23,728 nucleotides of DNA, from NCBI GenBank assembly GCA_910584985.1, contig CAJUDJ010000024.1:1-23728 (forward strand). The letters are read 5' to 3'. Below, one piece after another: positions 6,794 through 14,928 of this stretch. Under the pieces are notes generated by a model. That model was not told the DNA's origin and did no database searches. It saw nothing but the letters and a program-made list of their open reading frames with translations. The stretch comes from an uncultured Eubacterium sp. GTDB taxonomy: Bacteria > Bacillota > Clostridia > Oscillospirales > Acutalibacteraceae. Within the stretch, counting starts at the first letter, position 1. Each line of letters opens with the position of its first letter. The position numbers and the translations under genes were made by a program.

Positions 6794-7591
6794 TTATAAT
6801 TTACTGTCTTTATCCACTGCTTTATCAACAGCCTTATGAACGGCTGCTTCAAAGCCGTCTGCCTGCAGGGAAACAACGCCTTCTATGGTTGTTCCGCCGG
6901 GAGAGCATACCTGATCTATCAGCTCAAACGGATGTGTACCGCTTTCCAGAATCATTTTGGCACTGCCAAGAACAGACTGTGCGGCAATTTTAAGCGCAAC
7001 ATCCTTTTTCATTCCGTTTTTAACACCTGCTCTTGCAAGTGCATCTATGAACATGTAAACAAAGGCAGGCGAACATCCTGCAAGCACGCCGAACAGTGAA
7101 AAACTGCTTTCGGGAAGCTCCATGATTTCACCGACTGCACCGAATATTTTTTCGATTTCCCGTTTCTCTTCCTCCGTAACTTTGCCGTTTGCACAGTACG
7201 CACTGCACGCAGCTGCCACCTTTGCATTTATATTCGGCATTATACGGATGATTTTATTATCATGCGAAAGGTTGTCCCGGATAAATTTAATGGTTTTTCC
7301 TGCTGCGATTGAAATCAGCACAATGTTTTTTTCAGCCAGTGCAGCATCAACTTCATTTAAAACAGCGGTAATCATATTCGGTTTAACCGCAAGTACAACA
7401 TAACCCGCATTTTTAATCACTTCTTTTGCACTGCCGCACGCTGTTATTCCATAATCGGCAGAAGCCTTTTCCAAGCAGGAAGCGGCAGCATCATAAACAA
7501 ATATTTCACTGCCGCGTATGATTCCGGCTTCTGTTATTCCTTTAATGATTGCTGCACCCATATTACCGCAGCCGATAAATCCAATATTCAT
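6794..7591 (-). CDS. proC: Pyrroline-5-carboxylate reductase
   Basis: ProC reduces pyrroline-5-carboxylate to proline with NAD(P)H, the last step of proline synthesis. The 265-residue length is typical. MNIGFIGCGNMG is the Rossmann dinucleotide motif at the very N-terminus. Near the C-terminus, PFELIDQVCSPGGTTIEG matches the family signature. The start at 7591 is chosen because GGAGG lies 7 nt upstream. A frame open back to 7651 would add 20 residues before the Rossmann motif and overlap the spoIIID end. No proA or proB is nearby. Transcription probably starts at a promoter overlapping the spoIIID stop codon. Confidence 0.95.
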   Translation of the reverse strand: MNIGFIGCGNMGAAIIKGITEAGIIRGSEIFVYDAAASCLEKASADYGITACGSAKEVIKNAGYVVLAVKPNMITAVLNEVDAALAEKNIVLISIAAGKTIKFIRDNLSHDNKIIRIMPNINAKVAAACSAYCANGKVTEEEKREIEKIFGAVGEIMELPESSFSLFGVLAGCSPAFVYMFIDALARAGVKNGMKKDVALKIAAQSVLGSAKMILESGTHPFELIDQVCSPGGTTIEGVVSLQADGFEAAVHKAVDKAVDKDSKL

Positions 7592-7622
7592 ATTTATGCC
7601 TCCGTTGCAATAGTTTAAATAT

Positions 7623-7651
7623 ATACTATCACGCAAAAGGAAAAATATCAA
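7623..7651 (-). promoter_or_regulatory. proC promoter overlapping the spoIIID stop
   Basis: On the minus strand, TTGATA (7646-7651) and TAGTAT (7623-7628) are 17 nt apart. The -35 box overlaps the TGA stop of the spoIIID-like gene. This gives proC a vegetative promoter independent of the sporulation gene upstream. Confidence 0.6.
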
Positions 7652-7917
7652 TCTTTTTTAGCTGCATTACCTTTATTGCTGTATTTCTTTTTCGTTGCAT
7701 TTCCGCCCCGTATGTGCCGTTCAGCCTTGTTTTCCTGCAAAACCTTTTCAACCGCATCATAAAGGCCTCTGTCTATCTCATAAAGGCGTTTTGTTACATC
7801 AATATGCACAGTGGATTTGCTTATGCCGAATACTGCGCCTGCCTGCCTTACGGTTGCACCGGTATCTCTTATGTATTTTCCGATTTCAATACATCTTTTT
7901 TCAACATTGCCGTTCAA
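7648..7917 (-). CDS. spoIIID: SpoIIID-like sporulation transcriptional regulator
   Basis: The 89-residue protein matches the small mother-cell regulator SpoIIID, which tunes SigE-dependent genes during sporulation. Seen: EKRCIEIGKYI, then a helix-turn-helix (TVRQAGAVFGISKSTVHIDV, residues about 22-41), the LYEIDRGLYDAV helix, and the family tail RHIRGGNATKKKYS. A basic extension (NKGNAAKKD) follows. The TTG at 7917 is chosen because GGCGGTG lies 6 nt upstream; a GTG at 7926 and a TTG at 7971 are possible alternatives, but less well placed. It is the only sporulation gene in the window and supports a spore-forming host. No SigE promoter could be read with confidence. Confidence 0.88.
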   Translation of the reverse strand: MNGNVEKRCIEIGKYIRDTGATVRQAGAVFGISKSTVHIDVTKRLYEIDRGLYDAVEKVLQENKAERHIRGGNATKKKYSNKGNAAKKD

Positions 7918-8058
7918 GTATTTCACCGCCCTTGGTAATATATATTTTCTGAAGCATCGGGTTATAACCAAAGAACAGGAATAATAAATTTTGCAGTGGA
8001 TTTATTTTTTCTTTTATGGTAGTATATATTTAATATAAATTATCAGGAGTTTATTATT

Positions 8059-8529
8059 ATGATTATTCGCAGAGCACAAACGGAAGATATTCCGAAAATT
8101 CATGATTTGCTCAGCCAGGTTTGTCTTGTGCATCATAACGGAAGGCCGGATTTGTTTAAATATGGTGCACGGAAATATACGGATGAACAGCTTGCCGCTA
8201 TGCTTAAGGATGACAGCAAACCGATTTTTGTTGCGGCTGACCGCGGAAATGCTGTTGTCGGCTATGTGTTCTGCGTGTTTGAGCAGCATACGGACAGCAC
8301 AATTTTAACAGATGTTAAAACACTTTATATTGATGATTTATGTGTGGATGAAAACTGCAGGGGGCAGCATATCGGAAAAATGCTTTTTGATTTTGCCGCT
8401 GCTTTTGCAAAGGAAAACGGCTGCTATAATCTTACGCTGAATGTGTGGAGCTGCAATCCGAATGCAATGAAATTTTATGAAGCCTGCGGATTGAAGCCGC
8501 AGAAGGTTCATCTGGAAACAATTTTTTAA
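8059..8529 (+). CDS. GNAT-family N-acetyltransferase
   Basis: This 156-residue protein is a single GNAT domain that would transfer an acetyl group from acetyl-CoA to an amine. The start has AGGAG upstream (8044-8048). The family opening MIIRRAQTEDIPKIHDL, the acetyl-CoA loop in LCVDENCRGQHIGKMLFD (about residues 95-112, R/QxxG-type) and the closing NPNAMKFYEACGLKP are all visible. The acceptor is unknown. It is first in a plus-strand run of six closely packed genes, with 32 nt to the beta-galactosidase gene. No clear promoter was identified, although the AT-rich stretch 7990-8040 is a likely place. Confidence 0.88.
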   Translation: MIIRRAQTEDIPKIHDLLSQVCLVHHNGRPDLFKYGARKYTDEQLAAMLKDDSKPIFVAADRGNAVVGYVFCVFEQHTDSTILTDVKTLYIDDLCVDENCRGQHIGKMLFDFAAAFAKENGCYNLTLNVWSCNPNAMKFYEACGLKPQKVHLETIF

Positions 8530-8561
8530 TTTAAAATAAATTACAGGATCGGAGAGTAACA

Positions 8562-11555
8562 ATGATTTACAGCTTAAAAAAGGACAATTACAAAAACTTT
8601 GATGTGTTCTCGCAAAATCTTTTAACGCCCAGAGCTTATTTTATTCCTTTTGCAGACAGGGAAGAACTTGAAAAAACCGATATCAGAACCGAACGATACA
8701 ATTCCTCAAGAGTAGCCGTACTTTCGGGCGACTGGAAGTTTAAGTATTATGCCGGATGCTCTGAAATTCCCAAGGAATTCAATACGGATGAAGAGGAAAT
8801 GGATACGGTTGCAGTTCCGTCTATGTGGCAGTATACAGGCTATGAAAGGCCGTATTATGTAAATCAGCGTTATCAGTTCAAGGTGAATCCGCCGTATTTT
8901 CCCGAGGATTGCCCGGCAGGTGTTTATTCCAAGAAATTTATTATTAAGGAAGTTTCCGGAAATTTCAGCATTGCCTTTCTCGGTGTTGCAGGCAGCCTTG
9001 ATGTTTTTGTAAACGGAAAGTATGTGGGCTACAGTGAAGGAAGCCACAATACAGCTGAATTTGATATTACGAATTTTCTTGCAGATGGTGAAAATGAAGT
9101 GGTTGCCGTTGTGCATAAATGGTGCAACGGAACTTATATTGAAGCACAGGATATGTTCAGAAGCAACGGGATTTTCAGAGATGTTTTGATTTACAGAACA
9201 GGCGATAATTCCATTTATGATTTTGAAGCCAAAACCACCTATAATCAAGATGGGTCCTATATGCTGGACATTATCCCTGTTTTCAATCTGAAATCGGAAA
9301 TGTGCTTTACTGCCGAAATTAAGGACGGAGAGAAAACAATTGCCGAAAAATCCATAAATATCTGCCCGGGAAAAACGGATAAAATCACATTTGATGTGCT
9401 GGATGTTGAGGAATGGAGCGCAGAACTTCCGAAGCTTTATGATTTATATATTTCTCTTTCCTCCGAAGAGGAAACCGAGGAAATTATACGAAAAAGAATT
9501 GGCTTCAGGCATATAGAAATTAGAAAAAATATTTTTTATTTCAATAATAAAAGAATTAAGCTTCTTGGCGTAAATCATCACGATACCAATCCGAAAACAG
9601 GCTATGCAATGACGGTTGAGGATATGGAAAAGGATGTTAAAATATTTAAGGATTTTAATGTGAACTGTGTGCGCACCTCGCATTATCCGCCGGACCCGAT
9701 TTTTATTGAACTGTGTGATGAATACGGAATTTATGTTGTGGATGAGGCAGATATTGAAGCGCACGGCGTCTGTGAAATTTACAGACCGAATCTTATAAGC
9801 AATAATATTCTGTGGAAAGAGCATTACTGGGACAGGGTAAACCGTATGTTCCAGCGTGATAAAAACAGTGCAAGCATTGCCATGTGGTCGCTCGGAAATG
9901 AGGCGGGCGGCATCAGATGTCAGGATTACTGCTATAAAAATCTTAAGGAATTAACGACTGTTCCGATTCATTATGAGGGTGCAACCAGAACAAGAAGATG
10001 GTCCTATGATGTTCATTCCGAAATGTATACCGCTCAGGAAAAATGTGAAAAAATTGCAGCAGGCAGAGGGCTTAAATCAAAATATTATGAAAAGCCGTTT
10101 TTCCTTTGTGAATATGCGCATGCAATGGGTGTTGGCGCAGGTGATCTTGAAAGGTATATAAAAGCGTTTTATTCGAGTGATATTATGATGGGCGGCTGTA
10201 TCTGGGAATTTGCCGATCATGCTGTATATCACAGCGAAGGTGATCATAAATATACATACGGCGGAGACCATGGTGAATGGAAGCATGACAGTAATTTCTG
10301 TGTAGACGGTCTGTTTTTCCCGGACAGAACCCCGCATGCAGGTGCTTATCAGATGAAAAACTGCTACCGACCTGTTCGTGCAAAGCATAAGCAGGGAAAT
10401 GTTTTTGAATTTACCAGCCACAGCTATTTTAAAACAGAAAAATGCCTTGTAAAATATTCTGTTCGGGACAACGGAACGGAAACAGCCGGCGGTGTGTTTG
10501 AACTTGAAATTGAGCCCACAAGAACCGTTTCCAGGGAAATTGAATATGAAACTGCAAATCACACCGTGATTGTATTTACTTATTATAACGGTGATTTTGA
10601 AACGGCGAGGGAGCAGATTGTTCTTAAAAACGAATATAAGGCAGAGCCTGTAACCGGCAGTAAAACTCCGTCTGTAAGTAAAAGTGAAAGAAAGCTTTAT
10701 ATAAACGGCAGTGATTTTGAAATCGTTTATGATACAGAAAACTGCATGCTTGAAAGCTATCTGTACGGGGGAAAACAGCTTATAAATCAGCTGCCGCTCG
10801 GCAGTGAAAGAGGTTTTACGCCGGAGCTTTACCGTGCCCCGCTTGATAACGATATGTATTTAAGCAAAGCATGGCATAGAGCTGCGCTTGATAAGCTGAC
10901 CTTCAGCAGAAAGCCGCAGAAGGAATATTACAGTGTCGGGAACGGATATGTTGCCCTGAATGCCGAATATAAGCTGTTTACGCCAAAGCGCAGAAATATT
11001 GGTGCATTGCTTGTTACTTATAAAATTTACGGCGGAGGTGAAATGGATATTCACTACTGCTATAAAAATATAAAGGTTAAAAATCCTGCAAGGCTTGGTA
11101 TAACGCTTGAAATGCCGAAGCGGTTTGATCATGTGAAATATTATGGATATGATATGCCCACGCTGTCTGATTTTAAAGAGCATTCTGTGTTTGCCGTTTC
11201 AAAGCTTAAGGTTCAGGATATGCACGAGCAGCACATAAAACCGCAGGAAAGCGGTTCAAGATATAATACCTTCTGGGCAGAGCTTACGGATGATAACGGA
11301 ATCGGTTTTCGCTTTGAAAGTGAAAAATCCTTTGTTTTCAGTGCAAATCATTTTAATGTTCTGCAGTGTGCAAAGGCAACGCATAACGATGATTTAAAGG
11401 AATATAATACGACTGCCGTTCATATTGACGGCTATATGATGGGAGCAGGTTCAAATGCCTGCGGTCCTGTTCCGTCTGCTGAACATAAAATAACAGGTGT
11501 CAAGGAATACCGCAGCAGCTTCACGGTTAAACCGATAGGAAAAGATAATGTTTAA
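8562..11555 (+). CDS. lacZ: Beta-galactosidase, glycoside hydrolase family 2
   Basis: The 997-residue protein has the LacZ plan: a sugar-binding jelly-roll domain (about 45-205), an Ig-like domain, a TIM barrel (about 325-620) and a large C-terminal beta domain. Motifs include GVNHHDTNPKTG, RTSHYPPDP and VVDEADIEAHG. Glu447 in SLGNEAGG is the acid/base and Glu517 in FLCEYAHAMG the nucleophile. It hydrolyses terminal beta-galactosides. It has no signal peptide, so it should be cytoplasmic. Near the C-terminus the usual W of the DDSWG-type loop is replaced (GAGSNACGP), which may change the aglycone site. GGAG lies 7 nt before ATG 8562. No transporter or sugar regulator is adjacent. The last 8 nt overlap acpS. 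Confidence 0.95.
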   Translation: MIYSLKKDNYKNFDVFSQNLLTPRAYFIPFADREELEKTDIRTERYNSSRVAVLSGDWKFKYYAGCSEIPKEFNTDEEEMDTVAVPSMWQYTGYERPYYVNQRYQFKVNPPYFPEDCPAGVYSKKFIIKEVSGNFSIAFLGVAGSLDVFVNGKYVGYSEGSHNTAEFDITNFLADGENEVVAVVHKWCNGTYIEAQDMFRSNGIFRDVLIYRTGDNSIYDFEAKTTYNQDGSYMLDIIPVFNLKSEMCFTAEIKDGEKTIAEKSINICPGKTDKITFDVLDVEEWSAELPKLYDLYISLSSEEETEEIIRKRIGFRHIEIRKNIFYFNNKRIKLLGVNHHDTNPKTGYAMTVEDMEKDVKIFKDFNVNCVRTSHYPPDPIFIELCDEYGIYVVDEADIEAHGVCEIYRPNLISNNILWKEHYWDRVNRMFQRDKNSASIAMWSLGNEAGGIRCQDYCYKNLKELTTVPIHYEGATRTRRWSYDVHSEMYTAQEKCEKIAAGRGLKSKYYEKPFFLCEYAHAMGVGAGDLERYIKAFYSSDIMMGGCIWEFADHAVYHSEGDHKYTYGGDHGEWKHDSNFCVDGLFFPDRTPHAGAYQMKNCYRPVRAKHKQGNVFEFTSHSYFKTEKCLVKYSVRDNGTETAGGVFELEIEPTRTVSREIEYETANHTVIVFTYYNGDFETAREQIVLKNEYKAEPVTGSKTPSVSKSERKLYINGSDFEIVYDTENCMLESYLYGGKQLINQLPLGSERGFTPELYRAPLDNDMYLSKAWHRAALDKLTFSRKPQKEYYSVGNGYVALNAEYKLFTPKRRNIGALLVTYKIYGGGEMDIHYCYKNIKVKNPARLGITLEMPKRFDHVKYYGYDMPTLSDFKEHSVFAVSKLKVQDMHEQHIKPQESGSRYNTFWAELTDDNGIGFRFESEKSFVFSANHFNVLQCAKATHNDDLKEYNTTAVHIDGYMMGAGSNACGPVPSAEHKITGVKEYRSSFTVKPIGKDNV

Positions 11556-11862
11556 AATCGGAACAGATATAATCAGAATTTCAAGAATTGAAAAAAGCAT
11601 TGCAAGGAATAGCTTCATAGCTTCCGTCTTTACGGAAAAGGAATTGGAATATGCAAAAAAAGCGGAAACGCTTGCCGGCATTTTCGCCGCAAAGGAAGCT
11701 TATTTCAAGGCACTTGGAACAGGAATAAACAGCCGCCTTAACAGAATTGAAATTCTGCACGGCAGCAGCGGAAAGCCTTATTTAAACGGTGTTGAAAATG
11801 CAGATGTTTCCATAAGCCATGACGGCGATTTTGCTGTTGCAACGGTTATTTTGTGGGAGTAG
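11548..11862 (+). CDS. acpS: Holo-[acyl-carrier-protein] synthase
   Basis: AcpS transfers 4'-phosphopantetheine from CoA to acyl carrier protein and so activates fatty-acid synthesis. The 104-residue product keeps the Mg/CoA site: Asp7 in IGTDII, and Glu50 with Lys54 in FAAKEAYFKALGTG. A C-terminal VSISHDGDFAVA strand also matches. It is somewhat shorter than the usual roughly 120 residues. The ATG overlaps the last codons of lacZ (ATGTTTAA), so translation is probably coupled. The stop lies 2 nt before the NAD(P)HX repair gene, a pairing often seen in Firmicutes. Confidence 0.93.
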   Translation: MFKIGTDIIRISRIEKSIARNSFIASVFTEKELEYAKKAETLAGIFAAKEAYFKALGTGINSRLNRIEILHGSSGKPYLNGVENADVSISHDGDFAVATVILWE

Positions 11863-11864
11863 TT

Positions 11865-13370
11865 ATGAGAGTTTTAACTGCACAGGAAATCAGAAAAACA
11901 GAGACTGCCTGCTTTGAAAACTATTTTTCAGAAGCCGAGCTTATGCAAAGAGCAGGTATAAAGTGTTCTGAAAAAATAATAAAATATTACGGTGAAAGCA
12001 TACACGGAAATAAGGTTCTGGTGCTTTGCGGAAACGGAAAGAATGCAGGAGACGGCTTTGTGATTGCAAAGGAACTTATGAAGTTTGGTGCAGATGCACA
12101 GATTGTGCTTTGTGATAAACAGCCTGCTCTGGCAGAACCGCTTGCTTATTTTAATGAAGCCGTAAACAGCGGTGTTCAGGTATGCTTCTTTTCTGAATGT
12201 GATATGCACTGTTCGCTTATTGTAGACTGTGTTTTCGGCATTGGGTTTCACGGTGAGCTGAAGGAACCGTTTCTTTCTGTTTTCAATGCGGTAAACAGCA
12301 GTGATGCGGCTGTTGTTTCGGTTGATACACCGAGCGGTGTGAATGCGTCTGACGGTTCAGTAATAAATGCAGTAAGGGCAGATATGACCATTGCGATATC
12401 CACACTGAAATATTGTCATATTCTGCCGCCTGCCAATGCATACTGCGGAAAAACAGTTACGGTTGATATCGGTATTCCCGAAAGCTGCTATAACGGAACT
12501 TATGCTCAAACGATAACAAAAGCTTATGTCAAAAGCTGTTTTGGAAAAAGAAATATAAACTGTAATAAGGGAAACTGCGGAAAACAGCTTAACCTGTGCG
12601 GGAGCCGCCTTATGCCTGGTGCTGCAGTAATCAGTGCACGGGCTGCACTCAAAACAGGGGTAGGTCTGCTGAAATGTGCCTTTCCGAAATCCATATACAG
12701 TGTTATGACTGCACATCTGATTCAGCCTGTTTTTTCTCCGATGAGTGAAAATGAAGCCGGAACCTTTTCTATGGGTGCATTAACACATATTCTTGAAGAA
12801 ATAAAGTGGGCGGATTGTGTGGCGGTTGGCTGCGGAATCGGCAATAATGATGATACGCAGGTGCTGTTGAATCAGATTATAAGGGAAAGCGATGTGCCTG
12901 TTGTTGTGGATGCAGATGGCATAAATTCCGTTATTCCGAATATAGATGTTTTGAAGGACTCAAAAGCAAAGCTGATATTAACGCCGCATCCCGGTGAAAT
13001 GGCACGGCTGATTCATGAGGATGTTTCCTATGTTCAGGCAAACCGTATTGCAGCAGCAAAAGCATTTGCAAAGGAAAACGGCTGTGTTCTGGTGCTTAAG
13101 GGCGCAAATACAGTGGTTACGGATGGAAGCCGTGTTTTTGTAAATACAACCGGCAATGCAGGAATGGCAATGGGCGGAACAGGTGATATGCTTACAGGTA
13201 TGATTGCATCCTTTGCAGCACAGGGTATGCAGCCGCTTGATGCAGCAGTCTGCGCTGTTTATATTCACGGTTTGTGCGGTGATATAACTGCAGAGGAAAT
13301 CAGCCAGCGGGGAATGACGGCAGAGGATATGCTTGAACTTCTGGGTGCTTTAATGATTGAATTTGAGTAA
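11865..13370 (+). CDS. nnr: Bifunctional NAD(P)HX epimerase/dehydratase (Nnr)
   Basis: The 501-residue protein repairs hydrated NAD(P)H. The N-terminal half (about 1-215) is the epimerase: LTAQEIRKTE, the LVLCGNGKNAGDGFV loop, and VSVDTPSGVNASDG. The C-terminal half (about 225-501) is the ADP/ATP-dependent dehydratase: GSRLMPGAAVISARAALKTG, VVVDADGINS, LTPHPGEMARL, VLKGANTVV and the catalytic NAGMAMGGTGDMLTGMI loop. ATG 11865 is preferred to an upstream GTG at 11853 because GGGAG lies 5 nt before it. It follows acpS after 2 nt. The linker between the halves is Cys/Asn-rich, but no motif is lost. Confidence 0.95.
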   Translation: MRVLTAQEIRKTETACFENYFSEAELMQRAGIKCSEKIIKYYGESIHGNKVLVLCGNGKNAGDGFVIAKELMKFGADAQIVLCDKQPALAEPLAYFNEAVNSGVQVCFFSECDMHCSLIVDCVFGIGFHGELKEPFLSVFNAVNSSDAAVVSVDTPSGVNASDGSVINAVRADMTIAISTLKYCHILPPANAYCGKTVTVDIGIPESCYNGTYAQTITKAYVKSCFGKRNINCNKGNCGKQLNLCGSRLMPGAAVISARAALKTGVGLLKCAFPKSIYSVMTAHLIQPVFSPMSENEAGTFSMGALTHILEEIKWADCVAVGCGIGNNDDTQVLLNQIIRESDVPVVVDADGINSVIPNIDVLKDSKAKLILTPHPGEMARLIHEDVSYVQANRIAAAKAFAKENGCVLVLKGANTVVTDGSRVFVNTTGNAGMAMGGTGDMLTGMIASFAAQGMQPLDAAVCAVYIHGLCGDITAEEISQRGMTAEDMLELLGALMIEFE

Positions 13371-13384
13371 TGGATTGATTGCAC

Positions 13385-13873
13385 TTGAAAAAAATAATTC
13401 CTCTTTTTATTGCTGTGATACTTCTGCTTGCAGGCTGCAGACTTAAAACCTACAATCCCGAAATTGCCGATTTCAGCCAGGGCGCTTGTGTTGAATCGGG
13501 TAATTTTTCCTATACCTGCGATATTTCTCTTGCAGACAATGTGGTTACGGTAACAGCCACCTCAACCAATGCAACCGGAATGAGTATTGTTTATAACGGT
13601 AAATCAGCTTTGTTCAGATATTCTGATATGGAATATGAAATCGTTTCCGATAAAATTGATTATACAAACCCGGCAAGAGCTGTTTATGATGCATTTGAAG
13701 CGTTAAGGGCGGGAATGCCGGATAATGCTTCCAAAACTGCAGACGGCTTCCGGTATGACGGAAAAACAGAGCTTGGCAGTTTTACCTTGCTTCAGTATGA
13801 GGATTATTCCTATAAATCCATCAGCTTTAAGGATGCTGATATACATATCATTTTTACAGAAAAAGGAGAATAG
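13385..13873 (+). CDS. Small lipoprotein of unknown function
   Basis: This protein of about 162 residues begins with a classic lipoprotein signal: KKIIPLFIAVILLLAGC, with the lipobox LAGC placing the lipidated Cys near residue 17. It should be anchored on the outer face of the membrane. The mature part has strand-rich, polar sequence (NFSYTCDISLADNVVTVTA, then NATGMSIVYNG) and no recognisable domain. The start is a TTG at 13385; a TTG at 13379 is an alternative two codons upstream. The ribosome site is weak (GGAT), so coupling to the gene ending at 13370 is likely. I do not recognise a function. Confidence 0.72.
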   Translation: MKKIIPLFIAVILLLAGCRLKTYNPEIADFSQGACVESGNFSYTCDISLADNVVTVTATSTNATGMSIVYNGKSALFRYSDMEYEIVSDKIDYTNPARAVYDAFEALRAGMPDNASKTADGFRYDGKTELGSFTLLQYEDYSYKSISFKDADIHIIFTEKGE

Positions 13874-13888
13874 TGTGAAAATCACGCT

Positions 13889-14266
13889 ATGGAAATTAAT
13901 ATGGCAAGAATATTAAAAAACAAGGAACTTGAAAATACAAGGCTTGCGGCAAATTACGGCGGTTGGATGTATTGCAGCAGCTGCAATGAAAATATCGGCT
14001 ATTTATGCTATTCCACTTATGACAGCATTCATTTCAGTTATAAGTGTGCCTGCGGCAGCGAGGGGACGGTTCATATTGATTTTGACGACAGCTGTCAGGG
14101 CACAAAAAAGGATGCGGAACTGTCCGTAATTAAAAACAGGCTTTGCTGCCCGACAGATCATGAGCCGTTAATGACAGTGCTTGATAAAAAGCTGCTTTCT
14201 TATGTGTTGGAAATTACCTGTAAAACCTGCGGCAGCACTTTCAGTAAAATAAAAAAGGAAATATGA
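13889..14266 (+). CDS. Zinc-ribbon-like protein of unknown function
   Basis: This protein of about 125 residues carries Cys pairs typical of zinc ribbons: YCSSC and KCACG in the first half, LCCP and ITCKTCG in the second, suggesting two small metal-binding knuckles. It has no membrane segment. ATG 13889 has no good ribosome site; ATG 13901 (MARILKNKEL) is an alternative with only a weak GGA 7 nt upstream. The well-placed GGAG at 13865-13868 instead serves a GTG in another frame. It is the last gene of the lacZ-acpS-nnr run, ending before a terminator. Function is not recognised. Confidence 0.65.
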   Translation: MEINMARILKNKELENTRLAANYGGWMYCSSCNENIGYLCYSTYDSIHFSYKCACGSEGTVHIDFDDSCQGTKKDAELSVIKNRLCCPTDHEPLMTVLDKKLLSYVLEITCKTCGSTFSKIKKEI

Positions 14267-14276
14267 AATCGCTTAT

Positions 14277-14309
14277 AAACAGAACCCCGTTACAAACGGG
14301 GTTCTGTTT
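14277..14309 (+). terminator. Terminator after the acpS-nnr gene cluster
   Basis: A perfect 13-bp stem (14277-14289 with 14297-14309, AAACAGAACCCCG/CGGGGTTCTGTTT) has a 7-nt loop. The T tract is short (TTTATT), but the stem is strong. It separates the six-gene run from the ECF sigma gene. Confidence 0.8.
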
Positions 14310-14379
14310 ATTCTGTGTATTTTTTGTTTTTTTGAAACTTTTTTATCCGAAAAAGGAACTTATAGATTGAGGTGATAAA

Positions 14380-14928
14380 ATGACCGATCGGGAAAGCCTG
14401 GAAAAATTCAATAAGATTTATGATGAAACATACAGCAGAGTTCTGAAATTTGTTGTCTGCAAATGTTCCGATATGGAGGATGTTAATGATATTCTTCAGG
14501 AAATTTATATTGATGTTTATAAAAACATTCTGAAAAATAAAAAGCAGATTATATCGTATTCCTATGTTATGGGAATTGCAAAAAACAAAATTAAAAAGCA
14601 TTACAGCTTATTATACAGGCTCAGAACCGTATCGTTCATCGGCACAAAGGAGGATGATATGGATATACTTGAAAAAGTGCCTGACTGCACAGATCCGGAA
14701 AGCATTGTGCTGAACCGATGCGATATGGAAGAAATCGGGAACTATTTAAAAACAAAAAGTTTGAATATTCAGAAGATTTTTTATTTGTATTACGGTCAGG
14801 ATTTAACCATAAAACAAACTGCCTATGCACTTCATTTTAACGAATCCTATGTAAAAAACTGTATTTACAGAACCGTTAAGGAGCTTAAGGCAAAATTCGG
14901 AAAGGAGCATAATCGGTATGACAGATAA
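14380..14928 (+). CDS. ECF-type RNA polymerase sigma factor
   Basis: This 182-residue protein has the two-domain plan of extracytoplasmic-function sigma factors. Region 2 is at about residues 12-75 (DVNDILQEIYIDVYKNI, then SYVMGIAKNKIKKHY) and region 4 at about 128-175, with a helix-turn-helix in LTIKQTAYALHFNESYVKNC. Regions 1 and 3 are absent, as expected. The ribosome site GAGGTGATAAA is excellent. The gene overlaps the next by 11 nt, the usual arrangement with an anti-sigma factor. A TGAAACTTTT element at 14333-14342 could be a self-recognised -35 box, but no matching -10 box is clear. The regulon is unknown. Confidence 0.9.
   Translation: MTDRESLEKFNKIYDETYSRVLKFVVCKCSDMEDVNDILQEIYIDVYKNILKNKKQIISYSYVMGIAKNKIKKHYSLLYRLRTVSFIGTKEDDMDILEKVPDCTDPESIVLNRCDMEEIGNYLKTKSLNIQKIFYLYYGQDLTIKQTAYALHFNESYVKNCIYRTVKELKAKFGKEHNRYDR

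Noticed and set aside
7592..7651. Twenty-residue N-terminal extension of ProC
   Set aside because: It would precede the Rossmann motif, overlap spoIIID and bypass the well-placed GGAGG before 7591.
14333..14365. Complete ECF-type promoter before the sigma gene
   Set aside because: The TGAAACTTTT element is suggestive, but no -10 box with standard spacing could be found.
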